Below, piece after piece: positions 22,434 to 32,691 of a DNA stretch of 64,000 nucleotides. The number at the start of each line of letters is the position of its first letter. The stretch's first letter is position 1. A program made the translations under genes and the position numbers. Origin of the DNA: Sarcocystis neurona (taxonomy: Eukaryota; Apicomplexa; Conoidasida; Eucoccidiorida; Sarcocystidae); NCBI GenBank assembly GCA_000727475.1, contig KL647290.1, positions 507,062-571,061 of the forward strand, read 5' to 3'. A model generated the notes under the pieces. It did no database searches. It saw nothing but the letters and a program-made list of their open reading frames with translations, and was not told the origin of the DNA.

Positions 22434-22505
22434 TGGACGGACCGGGGATCGATCCCGGGACCTCCTGAATGCAAATCAGGCGTGATACCACTACACCATC
22501 CGCCC
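22434..22505 (-). tRNA. tRNA-Ala(UGC), copy 1
   Basis: The 72-nt cloverleaf folds cleanly: acceptor GGGCGGA/TCCGTCC with a G3-U70 wobble (the AlaRS identity element), discriminator A73, a 3-bp D stem GTG/CAC, anticodon stem CCTGA/TCAGG with loop TTTGCAT (anticodon TGC), and T stem CCGGG/CCCGG. The T loop is ATCGATC, with A at position 54 instead of the usual T. No run of four or more T is present within about 130 bases 3' of the gene on this strand, so a normal Pol III terminator is not evident. No intron. Confidence 0.82.
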
Positions 22506-23935
22506 GTTAACATCGCCTCCGGATGGCATACGAAGCCTCTCGGAACTGAACTGCGACCGTACTGAACGTACCTTCGGTTTCCGTCCTACAGACAGAACTC
22601 ATTGTTCCCCACAAAATACCATCCCTCAACAATACTTTCGGAATACAGATTAGACGTGGCAGCCCCACACCACCCTCCCGCTAAAGGCATTACATCGAGA
22701 ACAATAATTGCGTCTGGCAAAGCCGAGGGGTCTCAGGCTGTGCCGCCGCAAAGTGCACGTCATCTCATAGATACCTCGTGCAGATATGACGTCCGGACAC
22801 CTGACTCCTATGTCATTCTTCGTCTTTCACTCAAAATGGTCCAGGAAGTGACAAATTCGTCGCGGATAAGAGGGCTGCGTAACTGAGTCTGGTCAAGGAA
22901 TTCTGAACCCAGCTACACGTGAAACGAGTACAGCTACTTCCGAATGCATACTGAACAACAATCGTACATAAAGTTAGGATGTTTAATGGCGGTCGTAAAG
23001 AAGCTTACTCTTTTGTTTCTATCTTGATTTTTTCGGAGTGTCGGACTTGAATGAGTCGAATTCTACCTCATGTAAACCCACTGTTGCTTTTGCTGTGTAT
23101 ACTGCGGTCGGCTGTCCACAGTGTAGGTCCTGTCTCGCCAAGGAGAACTCGCCAAAAGCAGTTTCCGATTCCCTAACGAAAATCCCGGCCGTTCTGGCGA
23201 AGCAGAATACAGTTAGAAAAATCGGCGTGTGTGTACATGCTGCGTACTCAATCAATGCCACACAAGCTGACCCGCTGATCGGAGTGTCTTGCCAAAAACC
23301 TTGTCCAGTCCTTAAGCTACACGTTTGCTAGTTCAATCGTGGAATGTCTTGCGAAAAATACTGTCTAATCATAAACAAAACTTCGACGACCGCGCTGAGG
23401 CATAAAGGTTGTTACATTATATTTTTTTGCCTCTACCATACGGCTACACAACCTTCCCTATACGTCAAGCCTGAACGACTCAAGAAGGGCCCAGTCGTAC
23501 ACTTCCCAGCTTTTGTGCAGCGTGTCAGGAGAGGAAAGAGACAGAATTTCTCACTGCAAGTATACTGCTATTTTCTGTCCATCTTGTGTTGTCCATCAGC
23601 AGTACTTGACCAGCTTCTGCGACGGTTTTTGTGTACCAGACGGGCGGGTGGTTGCCAGGGAGGTCTACACGCAAGTTCTGAGACACACCTCGTTGCTGTG
23701 AGGCCCAGAACAGATGTGCCCAGAGAGGAAGTTGTCATCCTTCTAACTGAGCAGAGCTTTATATAACACTTAGTGATTCAATACTCCAAATGGCCTACAG
23801 CACAGAAGTGCTAGGTCAACGATGTAAAAGTCGCCTTTCTATTGCCGGCGAGAGAATTTCGAGCACTTCTGCCGAATCGCAGGATAGGCGCTGGGGTGCC
23901 GCATCAGTGAACATCATCTCGCCTTGGGCAAAACG

Positions 23936-24025
23936 ACCCACCAGCAACCTGTCCTTACGTACACGCTACAGAGACGTTTAACCCACCAGCAGCCTGTCCT
24001 TACGTACGCGCTATAGAGACATTGA
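23936..24025. repeat. 45-bp tandem duplication
   Basis: Two head-to-tail copies (23936-23980, 23981-24025) containing CTGTCCTTACGTAC. They differ at a handful of positions. No function is recognised. Confidence 0.85.
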
Positions 24026-26204
24026 TTCTCCTTCGCTGGCGCGGTTATCTGGAGCATATGCAAGAAAGCAACTTCGAGCACGCCTTGCAACCGGAGTCTG
24101 TTTTTTCAGAAACCCTACACATCTGCTTGGAATATTGCTGCTAGACTACGCAGTAAAGATCCACACATACCGCACCATTTACGTCCGAAGTTCAGGCAGT
24201 ACAGAGCAAGGCCAGCAAGTACAGCCATGTTGCTCAAATATTTTCGTGGTTTTCTCCTGTGAGTGGGTAGACGGCGGCAGGCTGATTCGAGCCGCCGCAG
24301 CCCCCATAAGGTCTGAAACTTACCTCTGTGCTCCCGCCCACGAACAAGCAGGCAGGACTGCAAACATCCAGACTTTAAGCTCCTTAGGCTGACTCTAAAC
24401 CGCGCGCGTATCTCCTTGTGTGCCGGTCAATTTAACAACGTAGTGAGTTGCCACTCAAGCCCGTGGTACGTTACACTTGTCCATGGTATCCGAAGGATCA
24501 CATTTTCCTTACGCGTGTCTCCTACCGTATTTCTCGAGACGTGTACATTCCTCTGGAGCAATACATGTACGAATATGAAGGTTCACTGATGGATTCAAGC
24601 GTCCCCACCAACCGCTGTTCTGCGAGGTAGCACGTCTTGAAACAGACTGTCCCCACCCTTCATTTCGAGCCACTTGTACGTACTGATGTTCTCTTGTGCA
24701 TCCTGTATTCGTTTGTCCACAGCACCGAGCGTTCAGAAACGAGTCTTGAGGTTCGAAACTCTTCCTGGTATGCATTTGTGAAACACCGAATCAGGTGGCC
24801 GTACAGAGCCTACCGCCTGCGGATTTGTATCGGCAGAGAATAAGGATCTCCAACTATGCGTGAATGCACGCCGTACGCCTACGTTCGTGTGTAATGTCTC
24901 CTAGCTGTTTCTAGACGCAGTTGTGCGAGCATCCGCCTATCCCTTACCACCATTTTCTCCGGCGTACTGACGACGCTGCTAGCACATACATTTATCCTTA
25001 TCAAACTCCTCTCTGTTTCACTGGATAGGTATATTCGAACATGTGTTTGTATGCATGAGTGTGTTACACGACTGGGGTAATGATGAAGATGGGGTGCAGA
25101 ATGGCCTAGGATTGCACGGAAGGACTGCTACGGATCTTGTATCACGTGAACGTGAGTTCTGAGTCATTGCTTGCGGGTGCATTTCCGCCACAATGGTTGT
25201 GGATGTGCATGTGCGTACGGACATATGACATCCCCGATTCTATAAGTATGATAGTGTGACCTGCTGCTGCTGTATTCTCCCCTTTCATACGTCCACACAT
25301 ATATAACACATACACATGAAAGGCAGCGTATGCAGGCATAAGGGACCTCAGACTAAACTGTTGTTCTTTTGTCCCAGTTTCGTAAGGCACATTTGCCCGT
25401 ATCCACAATGAAATGCCGTTTAACGCGGTGTGCCTTTTCTACGCACACCCATCGTGCGCACATTGCTTGTCTCAGCATCTACAGCTTGTACTTCTGGTAG
25501 TTCCTCTACACCAGTTTTAACCACAGGCGTATAAATATACATTTTTCTCCTACCAGAAAAGCGTTCCAGGCCCAGAAGAGAATGCGCGTCAAAGTCATTT
25601 CAGCAAACACTCACATACACGGCAGTGGGTATGTACCCATATATATATATATACATAAGCATACATACGTGCGTGAGTGTTTGTCACCGGACACAACCCG
25701 GACGCTGTTTCCTGATTTTGCACAGGAACTGCAAAAAAACACGTCATAGAAACAGTGGTCACACTCGGAAAACCATAGTGGCCAGAGGGAACGATGTTTA
25801 TACAGCGGAGGTTTGTCTTTGCATGAAAGCGTTCTCTATTCGGCCTCATTTTGTGACGTCACGGGGGGAAGAACTGCCCATATTTGAAGCTAAGGTAAAG
25901 CCCCATCCGCATGTATCCGTAGAGAAATCTACGAATGTGGAAAATACATTACGTAGGTCACCTACGCAGAAATAATACGTTCACTTAAAAAACTGCCTTT
26001 TCTACCACTGCAGCATTGATATGTGTCGTAAATGCAGCAGGAAAGATGACGAGCATTTCACACTGGCTCACAGCACCACTAGCGTCACGAGGATTGACAT
26101 TAAGTAAAAAGCTGCTTTTTTACATCGTTGACTGTGGGGTGGGGAATGGTTTATTGAGGCACGATTAAATACTATGGCTCGAAGACGGAAACAGCTGTCG
26201 TCAG

Positions 26205-26276
26205 GGGCGGATGGTGTAGTGGTATCACGCCTGATTTGCATTCAGGAGGTCCCGGGATCAATCCCCGGTCCGTCCA
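26205..26276 (+). tRNA. tRNA-Ala(UGC), copy 2
   Basis: Nearly identical to the minus-strand gene; the T loop is ATCAATC rather than ATCGATC. Acceptor GGGCGGA pairs with TCCGTCC (G3-U70), discriminator A at 26276, anticodon TGC at 26237-26239. The internal A box is TGGTGTAGTGG and the B-box region is GGGATCAATCC. A TTTT at 26279-26282 directly after the gene is a good Pol III terminator, so this is the better candidate for the expressed copy. Confidence 0.88.
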
Positions 26277-26278
26277 TC

Positions 26279-26282
26279 TTTT
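26279..26282 (+). terminator. Pol III T-run terminator of tRNA-Ala copy 2
   Basis: TTTT three bases after the tRNA 3' end, the standard RNA polymerase III stop signal. Confidence 0.7.
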
Positions 26283-26816
26283 GCCTTGGCGCATACGAAA
26301 TATCCATTTACCGGTTCTTCCCCTTTAATGCGTTCACCATTGCTTCATCATCTACTAATACCTCCCTACTCCACTCTATTGACTATTACAGTCTCGTCTA
26401 AGGAAGCCTTTCCGCTTCAATTAAAAAATACGACTCGCCTCCTCCTGTTTGCCGCGTGACAACGGTCCACAGTAAGAACCCATTGTGCGTTGGCCTCTGC
26501 TCCCGCCGTTCAATTGCAGATGAAGGTTACACAGGCACCTTCCTCACCCGGTGGCCCACTCCAACACGTTGTTGCGGAAAGCATACGTGCGACGGCCACT
26601 ACACTGATCCACCGTTGCACGCAGTTTTCCTGTAGGCACAACTATTTCCCCTGTAGGCACTACTCTTTCGCTTCTACCATCACTGCAATATTCTGCTCTT
26701 GTCCAGCAAATACACACTTCACTACGCGTCGCGTACATGTTTGCACCCGTATGCGCTTATGTGAATTCGTAATGAAGGTTGCCATAAAGTCTTCTGCGTC
26801 CTTGTAAGTATATGGC

Positions 26817-27416
26817 TCAAGGTAGCCGCACAAAGGACGTCCTGGACAGTTGCAGGCCTACGTATGTAGGAGGATACATATGCACCTGCGAACGTCGCTT
26901 CTGTTCTACAACCAGGCGTTCGCCACGTCTACAACACCGACTTCTCCCGTGGACGGGACAAACATACGCAGTTGGGAGTACACATGTTACCCATTTATTC
27001 ATGCACCCATACACACCTGCCCACAACCACACAAACGTATACACGTAACGGGACGGGTGCGCATAAGCTATCGATCTGCGCTTCACCCGCAAAGGTGTGG
27101 TTTTCTGTTGCATTGGAAAGGAAAACTGAGAAGGAAGAAAACACCGCAACTTGCCCGAAGCCGTACACGTACGCTTGCCCGAACGAAAATGCAGAAGGGA
27201 ACGCAAAAGGAGGTCGCTTTGGGGTTGTGCTTTCTCTCCTCTGCCCACTGCTACACATGCGTTCCCACAGATAACAAAATGCGGCAGTTGCGGTTTCTCT
27301 CTTTCTCTGCCCTCCCTCAGGCACACGTTGACCCAGATAAGAAACGCTGGCGTACACCATCCCCAAACAAGTTGAGGAAGTGAGTCCCGTAACGGCGCTA
27401 TACGTAGTCCTTGCAA
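26817..27416 (-). other. Unassigned open frame, 199 codons
   Basis: The longest open frame in the repeat-poor segment apart from those spanning the gap. It is Cys/Arg/Ser-rich with mixed complexity. The opposite strand is also open over 26850-27383 (177 codons), which argues against taking either at face value. No motif is recognised. Confidence 0.15.
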
Positions 27417-28639
27417 GTGTGGTCTCTCTTTCTGTCTGTTCTACATACCCAACCCAGCGAGGCTTAGCTTGCTTGTTGGAGTAGCAGATTCTCTACGAAC
27501 TCAACGCGAGCGCCATATACAGATGTTCACGGGGACACGCAGACGTTTTCATATTTGTGTGTCTACATTCGGTTTGCCGTCTGCACACGCGTTACTCGAC
27601 GCAAACCTGCGTGGACGCATATGCATCTGCAGACACGTACATGCGTTGCTGCGCTATGGGTAGGCGTATATGTGTAGGGAAGAATGAGGATTTACGTGCT
27701 TCGATACATTGCGCCTGTACGGATTACTGCACACGTAAACGCGTGTTGTGTTGCACAAACGTCTCCTGGAGAAATCTGCGCTGTCTTTACGACGTGGTGT
27801 ACGTCTTTTGCATTGGCATCAACGGAGATACCCGCAGACATCGACGCGAAAAGTGAGCGCCATCTACCGTTACTCTCTGTGTCTGTGCGTTCGAAATTGT
27901 GACATGTTTTTTTACGTGCACGCACGTGCATACGTCTGCCAAGGAGTTCCGACAGCGCAGAGACGGAGGGCGGGAACACAGTGCTGCAAGCCATCTCCTT
28001 GACTGCATGAGTTTTTCGAATAAGGGAAACAGTATCAATTCGCAAATGCGGTGAAAATCGTCACCGTAGTTCACTGGTGTGTGTGTGCGGATGAGCACCC
28101 GTGTAGCTGAAAGAACGAAAATAGTCTTGGAGGCAGGAACGCGTCTTTCGGCATGGTTTCTGTATTTCAAAGAGAAACTGAAATTTTTCCATGTTCATCG
28201 TTGTACGTAAGCAACTCCACGTAGGAGGTAGTACGGTCGCGGATAGTCAGCATGTACACTTCAGGATGGGACCCAGTGCTCTGCTCACTAGACGCCCCTC
28301 CACTTCTCTTGCGTCCTGTAGATATGTAAATCTTTTCAAAGCAGTCATGTGGATGAAGTTCAGATCTACCTCAACATCGGCTAATCACGAGAGGAGGTGG
28401 ACGAAATACTGAAGCAGATTCTCTTCCTGCCCACAGGAGGACGTGAGAACGACGCACATCCAGCAGTCTAAGTAATTTTTCCCCTGAAAAGGTGTAAAAT
28501 CGATTGATTATTAAGGGCGACGAACAGTGCTGCGAGCTCGTGTTCTGTATTGGTGGATACTACTGCGTCTATCGTCCCCAAACTGTTCGTTCGGCGAACG
28601 AAGACACGCTCGACGTTTCTTGTTCAGTTTCGCATGATT

Positions 28640-28930
28640 CTGGGAAGACTGGTATGTCTCAGGACTGGACGCCCTTCTCTACAGAGAGGAAAAACGAGGT
28701 GCCACGGCACATAGGGACGGAAGGGAGGAAAAGCGGTTGGAAAAGAAAGATGACAGCGGTGCAAAGGCAGGAAGAAAGTCAACGGCGGCGACAAGAAAAT
28801 GTGACGCTTTCACCGTTGCTGTTGTTGAAGGTGCACTGAGTCAATCGTTTACTGTAGGGTACGCCTTTTTCACGAATTTTATTGTCAAATCATCAGCTGA
28901 CGGACGTGGACAGCTACGTGGCCACTTAAA
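28640..28930 (+). other. Exon-like open segment, Lys/Glu-rich
   Basis: One + frame reads a charged stretch (REEKRLEKKDDSGAKAGRKS) and then a hydrophobic part (ALSQSFTVGYAFFTNFIV). Composition resembles coding sequence rather than the surrounding DNA, but splice borders and family are unknown. Confidence 0.25.
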
Positions 28931-29484
28931 CATATGTGTATATACATCGCTACATTTGTGTGTAGCTAGCTTTCAACCCGTAAGTACACACTTGTGTACC
29001 TGCAACTTCTTCTTTCGCAGATTTGCATGTCGGCGTCTCTGCAAATATGAATACGCACAGGCGCACGTCCACACACGCAGACGTGTAGGCATAGAGGCGC
29101 GCACCAGAGCAGTCTGCAGTTCCGCTTGTATTCACTGATATGCAGACAAATCTATACATATATATCTGTGTGTACGCGAGGACACACACACACACACACA
29201 TGTCCGTTTCGACTGACGGGATAACGAAGCCTATGTGACACAGCCGAGCGTCTGTGTATTCCATAGATTTGCCCGCGTTGCTGCTGTGCTGACGCAGAGG
29301 AAGAGGAATACAGCATGACATACGCGACATAGGCAACAACGTCGAAGAAAGGTTTTACTTTACATGCTCGTAGGGAAAGCAGCATCTACTTTGTGTGCTG
29401 CGTGACTTCAGGCTGCAGGCAGAGCACACACTGGTGAGAAGCCCATGTCGCGACTGTGTGGGTGCTGCTCCTGCTGCTACGTGC

Positions 29485-29580
29485 AACTCTTAAGAAAGAA
29501 CTTCTCCTCAGCAGAACAAGTTGAGCAGCAAAGCTTGGAATCGCGCGTGCGCTCAGAGGAAAAGATTCTGCAGGTCGCAG
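29485..29580 (+). other. Exon-like open segment, possible coiled coil
   Basis: One + frame reads SAEQVEQQSLESRVRSEEKI, a heptad-compatible charged helix, followed by a possible donor in CTGCAGGTCGCA. No family is recognised. It could belong to a multi-exon + strand gene together with the other exon-like islands between 28.6 and 32.0 kb. Confidence 0.25.
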
Positions 29581-29825
29581 GAGGCACATTTAGCCCATGC
29601 GACTACGTGTAGCACCCGCACGCACGTGGACGTACTCACACAGCTGCAAACCGGCAGCCTGACGGCCGTGTGCACAAGACAAATTTTTGTGTGCCGTTGC
29701 CGAGATGTCTGCGTTCCCGCTTACACGTTTAGGAACATTATCTACGGTCCGCACATGCGCGGTTTGAAAAGGGAGATCTACAAATAAGTAAAAATCGACA
29801 TATACATCTAATATTTTAGTTCTGT

Positions 29826-30323
29826 GTGCCGCGGTGCAGCTACGAGGACAAGGTTGTCAAGACACAGTCAACTAGAGAAGCCCATCTGCTTTTCGCAGGA
29901 AATATTCAGAACCACCACAAGCTTCATCTCCTCTCTGAAGTCGCGTGCATACAGGTGCGACCGCATACAAGCACACACAACTCTACGCATGTGTGCGGAC
30001 GGATCTGCGTGCGTTTAATCCTCTGTGTGGAGCGTGCCTTTAGAGAAGCAAGCTTCAGCAGGAACAACAACACTGCCGTGGTCGCGTTCAGTCTGTTTGT
30101 ACCGCGACGAACATACAGCACGCAGCTGGAGCCAAGCACTTATCCAAACAGGGTTTCCGTAGGTTCCACATCACACCTGCTTTCCATCTGCGTCACCTGT
30201 CTCTCTCCCTCTGTCGCTGCACACCTTTCTCGCTGTTGGTCGCGCGTGGAAGAAGACGAGCAAGCATTACGGCGATATGCATTGGCCCAAACACAAGCGG
30301 TGACCGAGACCCCCTGCAGCTAG
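29826..30323 (+). other. Unassigned open frame, 165 codons
   Basis: A mixed-complexity frame ending in a charged segment VEEDEQALRRYALAQTQAV. Only this last part looks like typical coding sequence. No recognised domain. Confidence 0.2.
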
Positions 30324-31284
30324 CAGCAGCCAGGGAACCTCGGTTTCCCGCACTGTGGAAGGAACGCTGCAGCGACTACTTCTTTTTCAGCTGAGATTGA
30401 TTCAAAGTAAACTGCCGTAAATCTTTAAAAAGTTGATCCGTCACCTTTTGATAGAGACGTACAAACCTGCACTCGGGCACCAGGGCGCGCGGCCTGGCGC
30501 TTGCACGCAAGGAGATGCGCAGCCGCGCGGTGTTTACATCAATAGGACTGCAGCACATGCAGGCATTCTCCAGTCGCGGAGACGCTATGTGCAAGCGAAG
30601 ACGCACACACCAGCAATTCTACGCAGACTCACACAAAAGTGTAAATACCTAAACATGCACGAGCAGCATGCGAACTAGCAGGCACGTAGCGCGTTGTGCG
30701 GAGAAGTAGAGCCGACTAGACGGATATATGTGTACGGGTAAGTCCAGCAGCAAGCGCGGGTATGAACGAGCGTGTTAGCTAAGCCATACTCGGCAGACGG
30801 CGAGGCGTGTGTGCTGGTAAGGTAGCCGAACGAAGCAAGCACCGAAGAAGTGCTTGTGAGCAGGTGAAGTGCATCTCTAAAGGACACCTGCTAGACGCGC
30901 AGCCGTAGCGGTTCGGAACTGCCTGCACCGCACCAGTCGCGTTGCATGGGTCTAAACACATTATCTACAGCAACGTGCACAAACCTACGTATACGTGTAT
31001 ACAAAGGTGGGTAGCAGTGGAACAAGGGACTCGGACTGCAGCATGCTCTGCATGCACGGCAACGTGCAGATGCTGCCTCGTTGCATGCGGGAGGCGTAAC
31101 GTCGAGGTGACGGTGTGAAGCCCCCGAAACACTCGTCTGCCTCGCAGCCAGAAAGTGTGTTATATACTGTGTGCAGCGCGGCAGGTGTACGCGGGTCCAC
31201 GGGCGTCCGCTACGTCGCCTTCACATGGCAGCAACGGCGGCACAGGGCTGCATACAGAAAGACCAGCAGATACAGTCGTCAGGA

Positions 31285-31551
31285 TGATTTGAGCGAGCGG
31301 TTGCCGAAGACGTGTGTCAACTTGCAACGGAAGATCAACTTCTCAAGAAACAGGAACTCGGAAGAAGAAGAAGGCCGCCCACCGAGGCAAAGACGTTCAC
31401 ACAACGCAACACCTTCCACGGACCTGTCCGCGTAAAATACAGCCTGTGCACAGGTCCACCAGCTGCTGCAGCAGCAGGCGCAGCTGTCCTAGGCGCAGCA
31501 CCAACAGCAGGACCCGCAGCCGTAGTAAGAGCAGCGTCGAATCGATTATGA
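31285..31551 (+). other. Exon-like open segment with competing frames
   Basis: Two + frames both look protein-like: one reads DVCQLATEDQLLKKQELGRR and runs into an Ala-rich tail, the other QDDLSERLPKTCVNLQRKI with an Asp/Glu-rich run. I cannot decide between them or assign a product. Confidence 0.25.
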
Positions 31552-31664
31552 GGAGCGGCTGGGGAAAGTAGAGAGCCATGCGCAGCAGCTGCCTATAGGC
31601 GGCGGAGACAGACGGAAAAGTATCTGCGCACACGCACGGAAGACTAACATGTGCACGTGCATGC

Positions 31665-32027
31665 GTGCATCGCAGATCCGGCAGAAGAAGCAGTAGGCAG
31701 CAGCACCAGCAGCAACATGCTAAGGACAGTGACAAGAGGAACACAGTGGAGAAAAAGAAGAATCCAACGCTGCGGATAGCTGCACGCATGAAAAAAGGTG
31801 AAATCACCAGCAGCAGCAGCAGTCGGACGCAAACAGAAACCTCTGTGTGGCGTTGCACCAGCAGCAGCACCAAGTCCTGCTCAGGAGCCTTTCTTTGTGA
31901 CGCTGCATCTGGTGCAGAAGCTTTGCTTCGCATGCGCGTACCAGAGACGCACGAAGTAGTCACTGCCTCGTGCATGCGGCCAGCATCAGCAGAGGCACAC
32001 CTTCGTTTCTTCTTTGCCACAGTGTAG
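31665..32027 (+). other. Unassigned open frame, 120 codons, near DLST 3' end
   Basis: A Ser/Thr/Lys-rich frame in CAG-containing sequence about 550 bp beyond the DLST stop, on the opposite strand. It could be the 3' part of a gene convergent with DLST, or chance. No family is recognised. Confidence 0.2.
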
Positions 32028-32576
32028 ATATTTTCGTGCATGCAAAGTTACGGAAGCGTCGCAGGCACAGCCTTACACATCAAGTTGACGCACAACGTAT
32101 GCCCACAGGTGTAGGCATCCATACGCATGTACACGCCTGCGTGCATGCGTCTGTATTTGTTTGAGTCCCAGTACTCCTGGAAACATCCATGTAGAGAATA
32201 TCTATAGCTATGAATACATATACATATATATATGTTTCGGTAGATACAAACACGTATGCACGAATACGTGTGGGAGTCTACACAAAAGTCGTGCAAGCGG
32301 GTAGGTGCGCGGGCAGACAAAATGTTACAGCAAAACTGCAGTGAGAGACAACACATACACGCACGTCGTCAACAGAAAGAAACCCAGCACGAGCGGCGCA
32401 CTAGTCTCGCTGTCCCGGCATCACAGCTGCAGTTGTTTCAACTGCGGCGCGGTTAGTGCCACACCTGCTGCACCTGCCCCTTTGCTGCTTCCTGCTGCAG
32501 GCGAGGGGCCTCGTGCTCTCGCTGCAGATGTGTTTGCACATGCTCCTGTCCTTCGTGCTGTTGTGAAGGGAGACTA

Positions 32577-32691
32577 CTACAGCCCAAGCAACATTTTGCG
32601 TGGATCCTCTATATATTCCCGAATGAGCCGCAGAAAGGTCACCGCCTCTCTTCCGTCGATCAATCGATGATCATAGGTCAGGGCCAAGTAC
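32577..32691 (-). CDS. DLST: DLST exon 12: active site and stop
   Basis: Encodes [13 protein letters not shown], with the catalytic His and Asp of the acyltransferase, then a C-terminus ending in RKMLLGL and TAG at 32579-32577. The acceptor GTTCGCAG splits codon ATG after AT (phase 2), which restores the conserved PMMYLAL. Confidence 0.96.

Larger units (their letters stand above)
14227..32576. other. Repeat-poor intergenic segment between AlaRS and DLST
   Basis: About 18.3 kb with few CAG repeats and only scattered microsatellites, in sharp contrast to both flanks. No protein family is recognised. It contains two tRNA genes, an assembly gap, small tandem duplications and several unassigned open segments, entered separately. 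Coccidian chromosomes (E. tenella chromosome 1) are known to alternate repeat-rich and repeat-poor segments; this stretch fits the second kind. Confidence 0.6.

Noticed and set aside
22177..22491. Open frame reading CIQEVPGSIPGPS, also seen at 26174-26401
   Set aside because: It is the translated tRNA-Ala gene (anticodon and T arm), not a protein-coding gene.
32305..32670. Plus-strand 121-codon frame over the DLST 3' end
   Set aside because: Its right end is the antisense of DLST exon 12; the rest is likely DLST 3' untranslated sequence.
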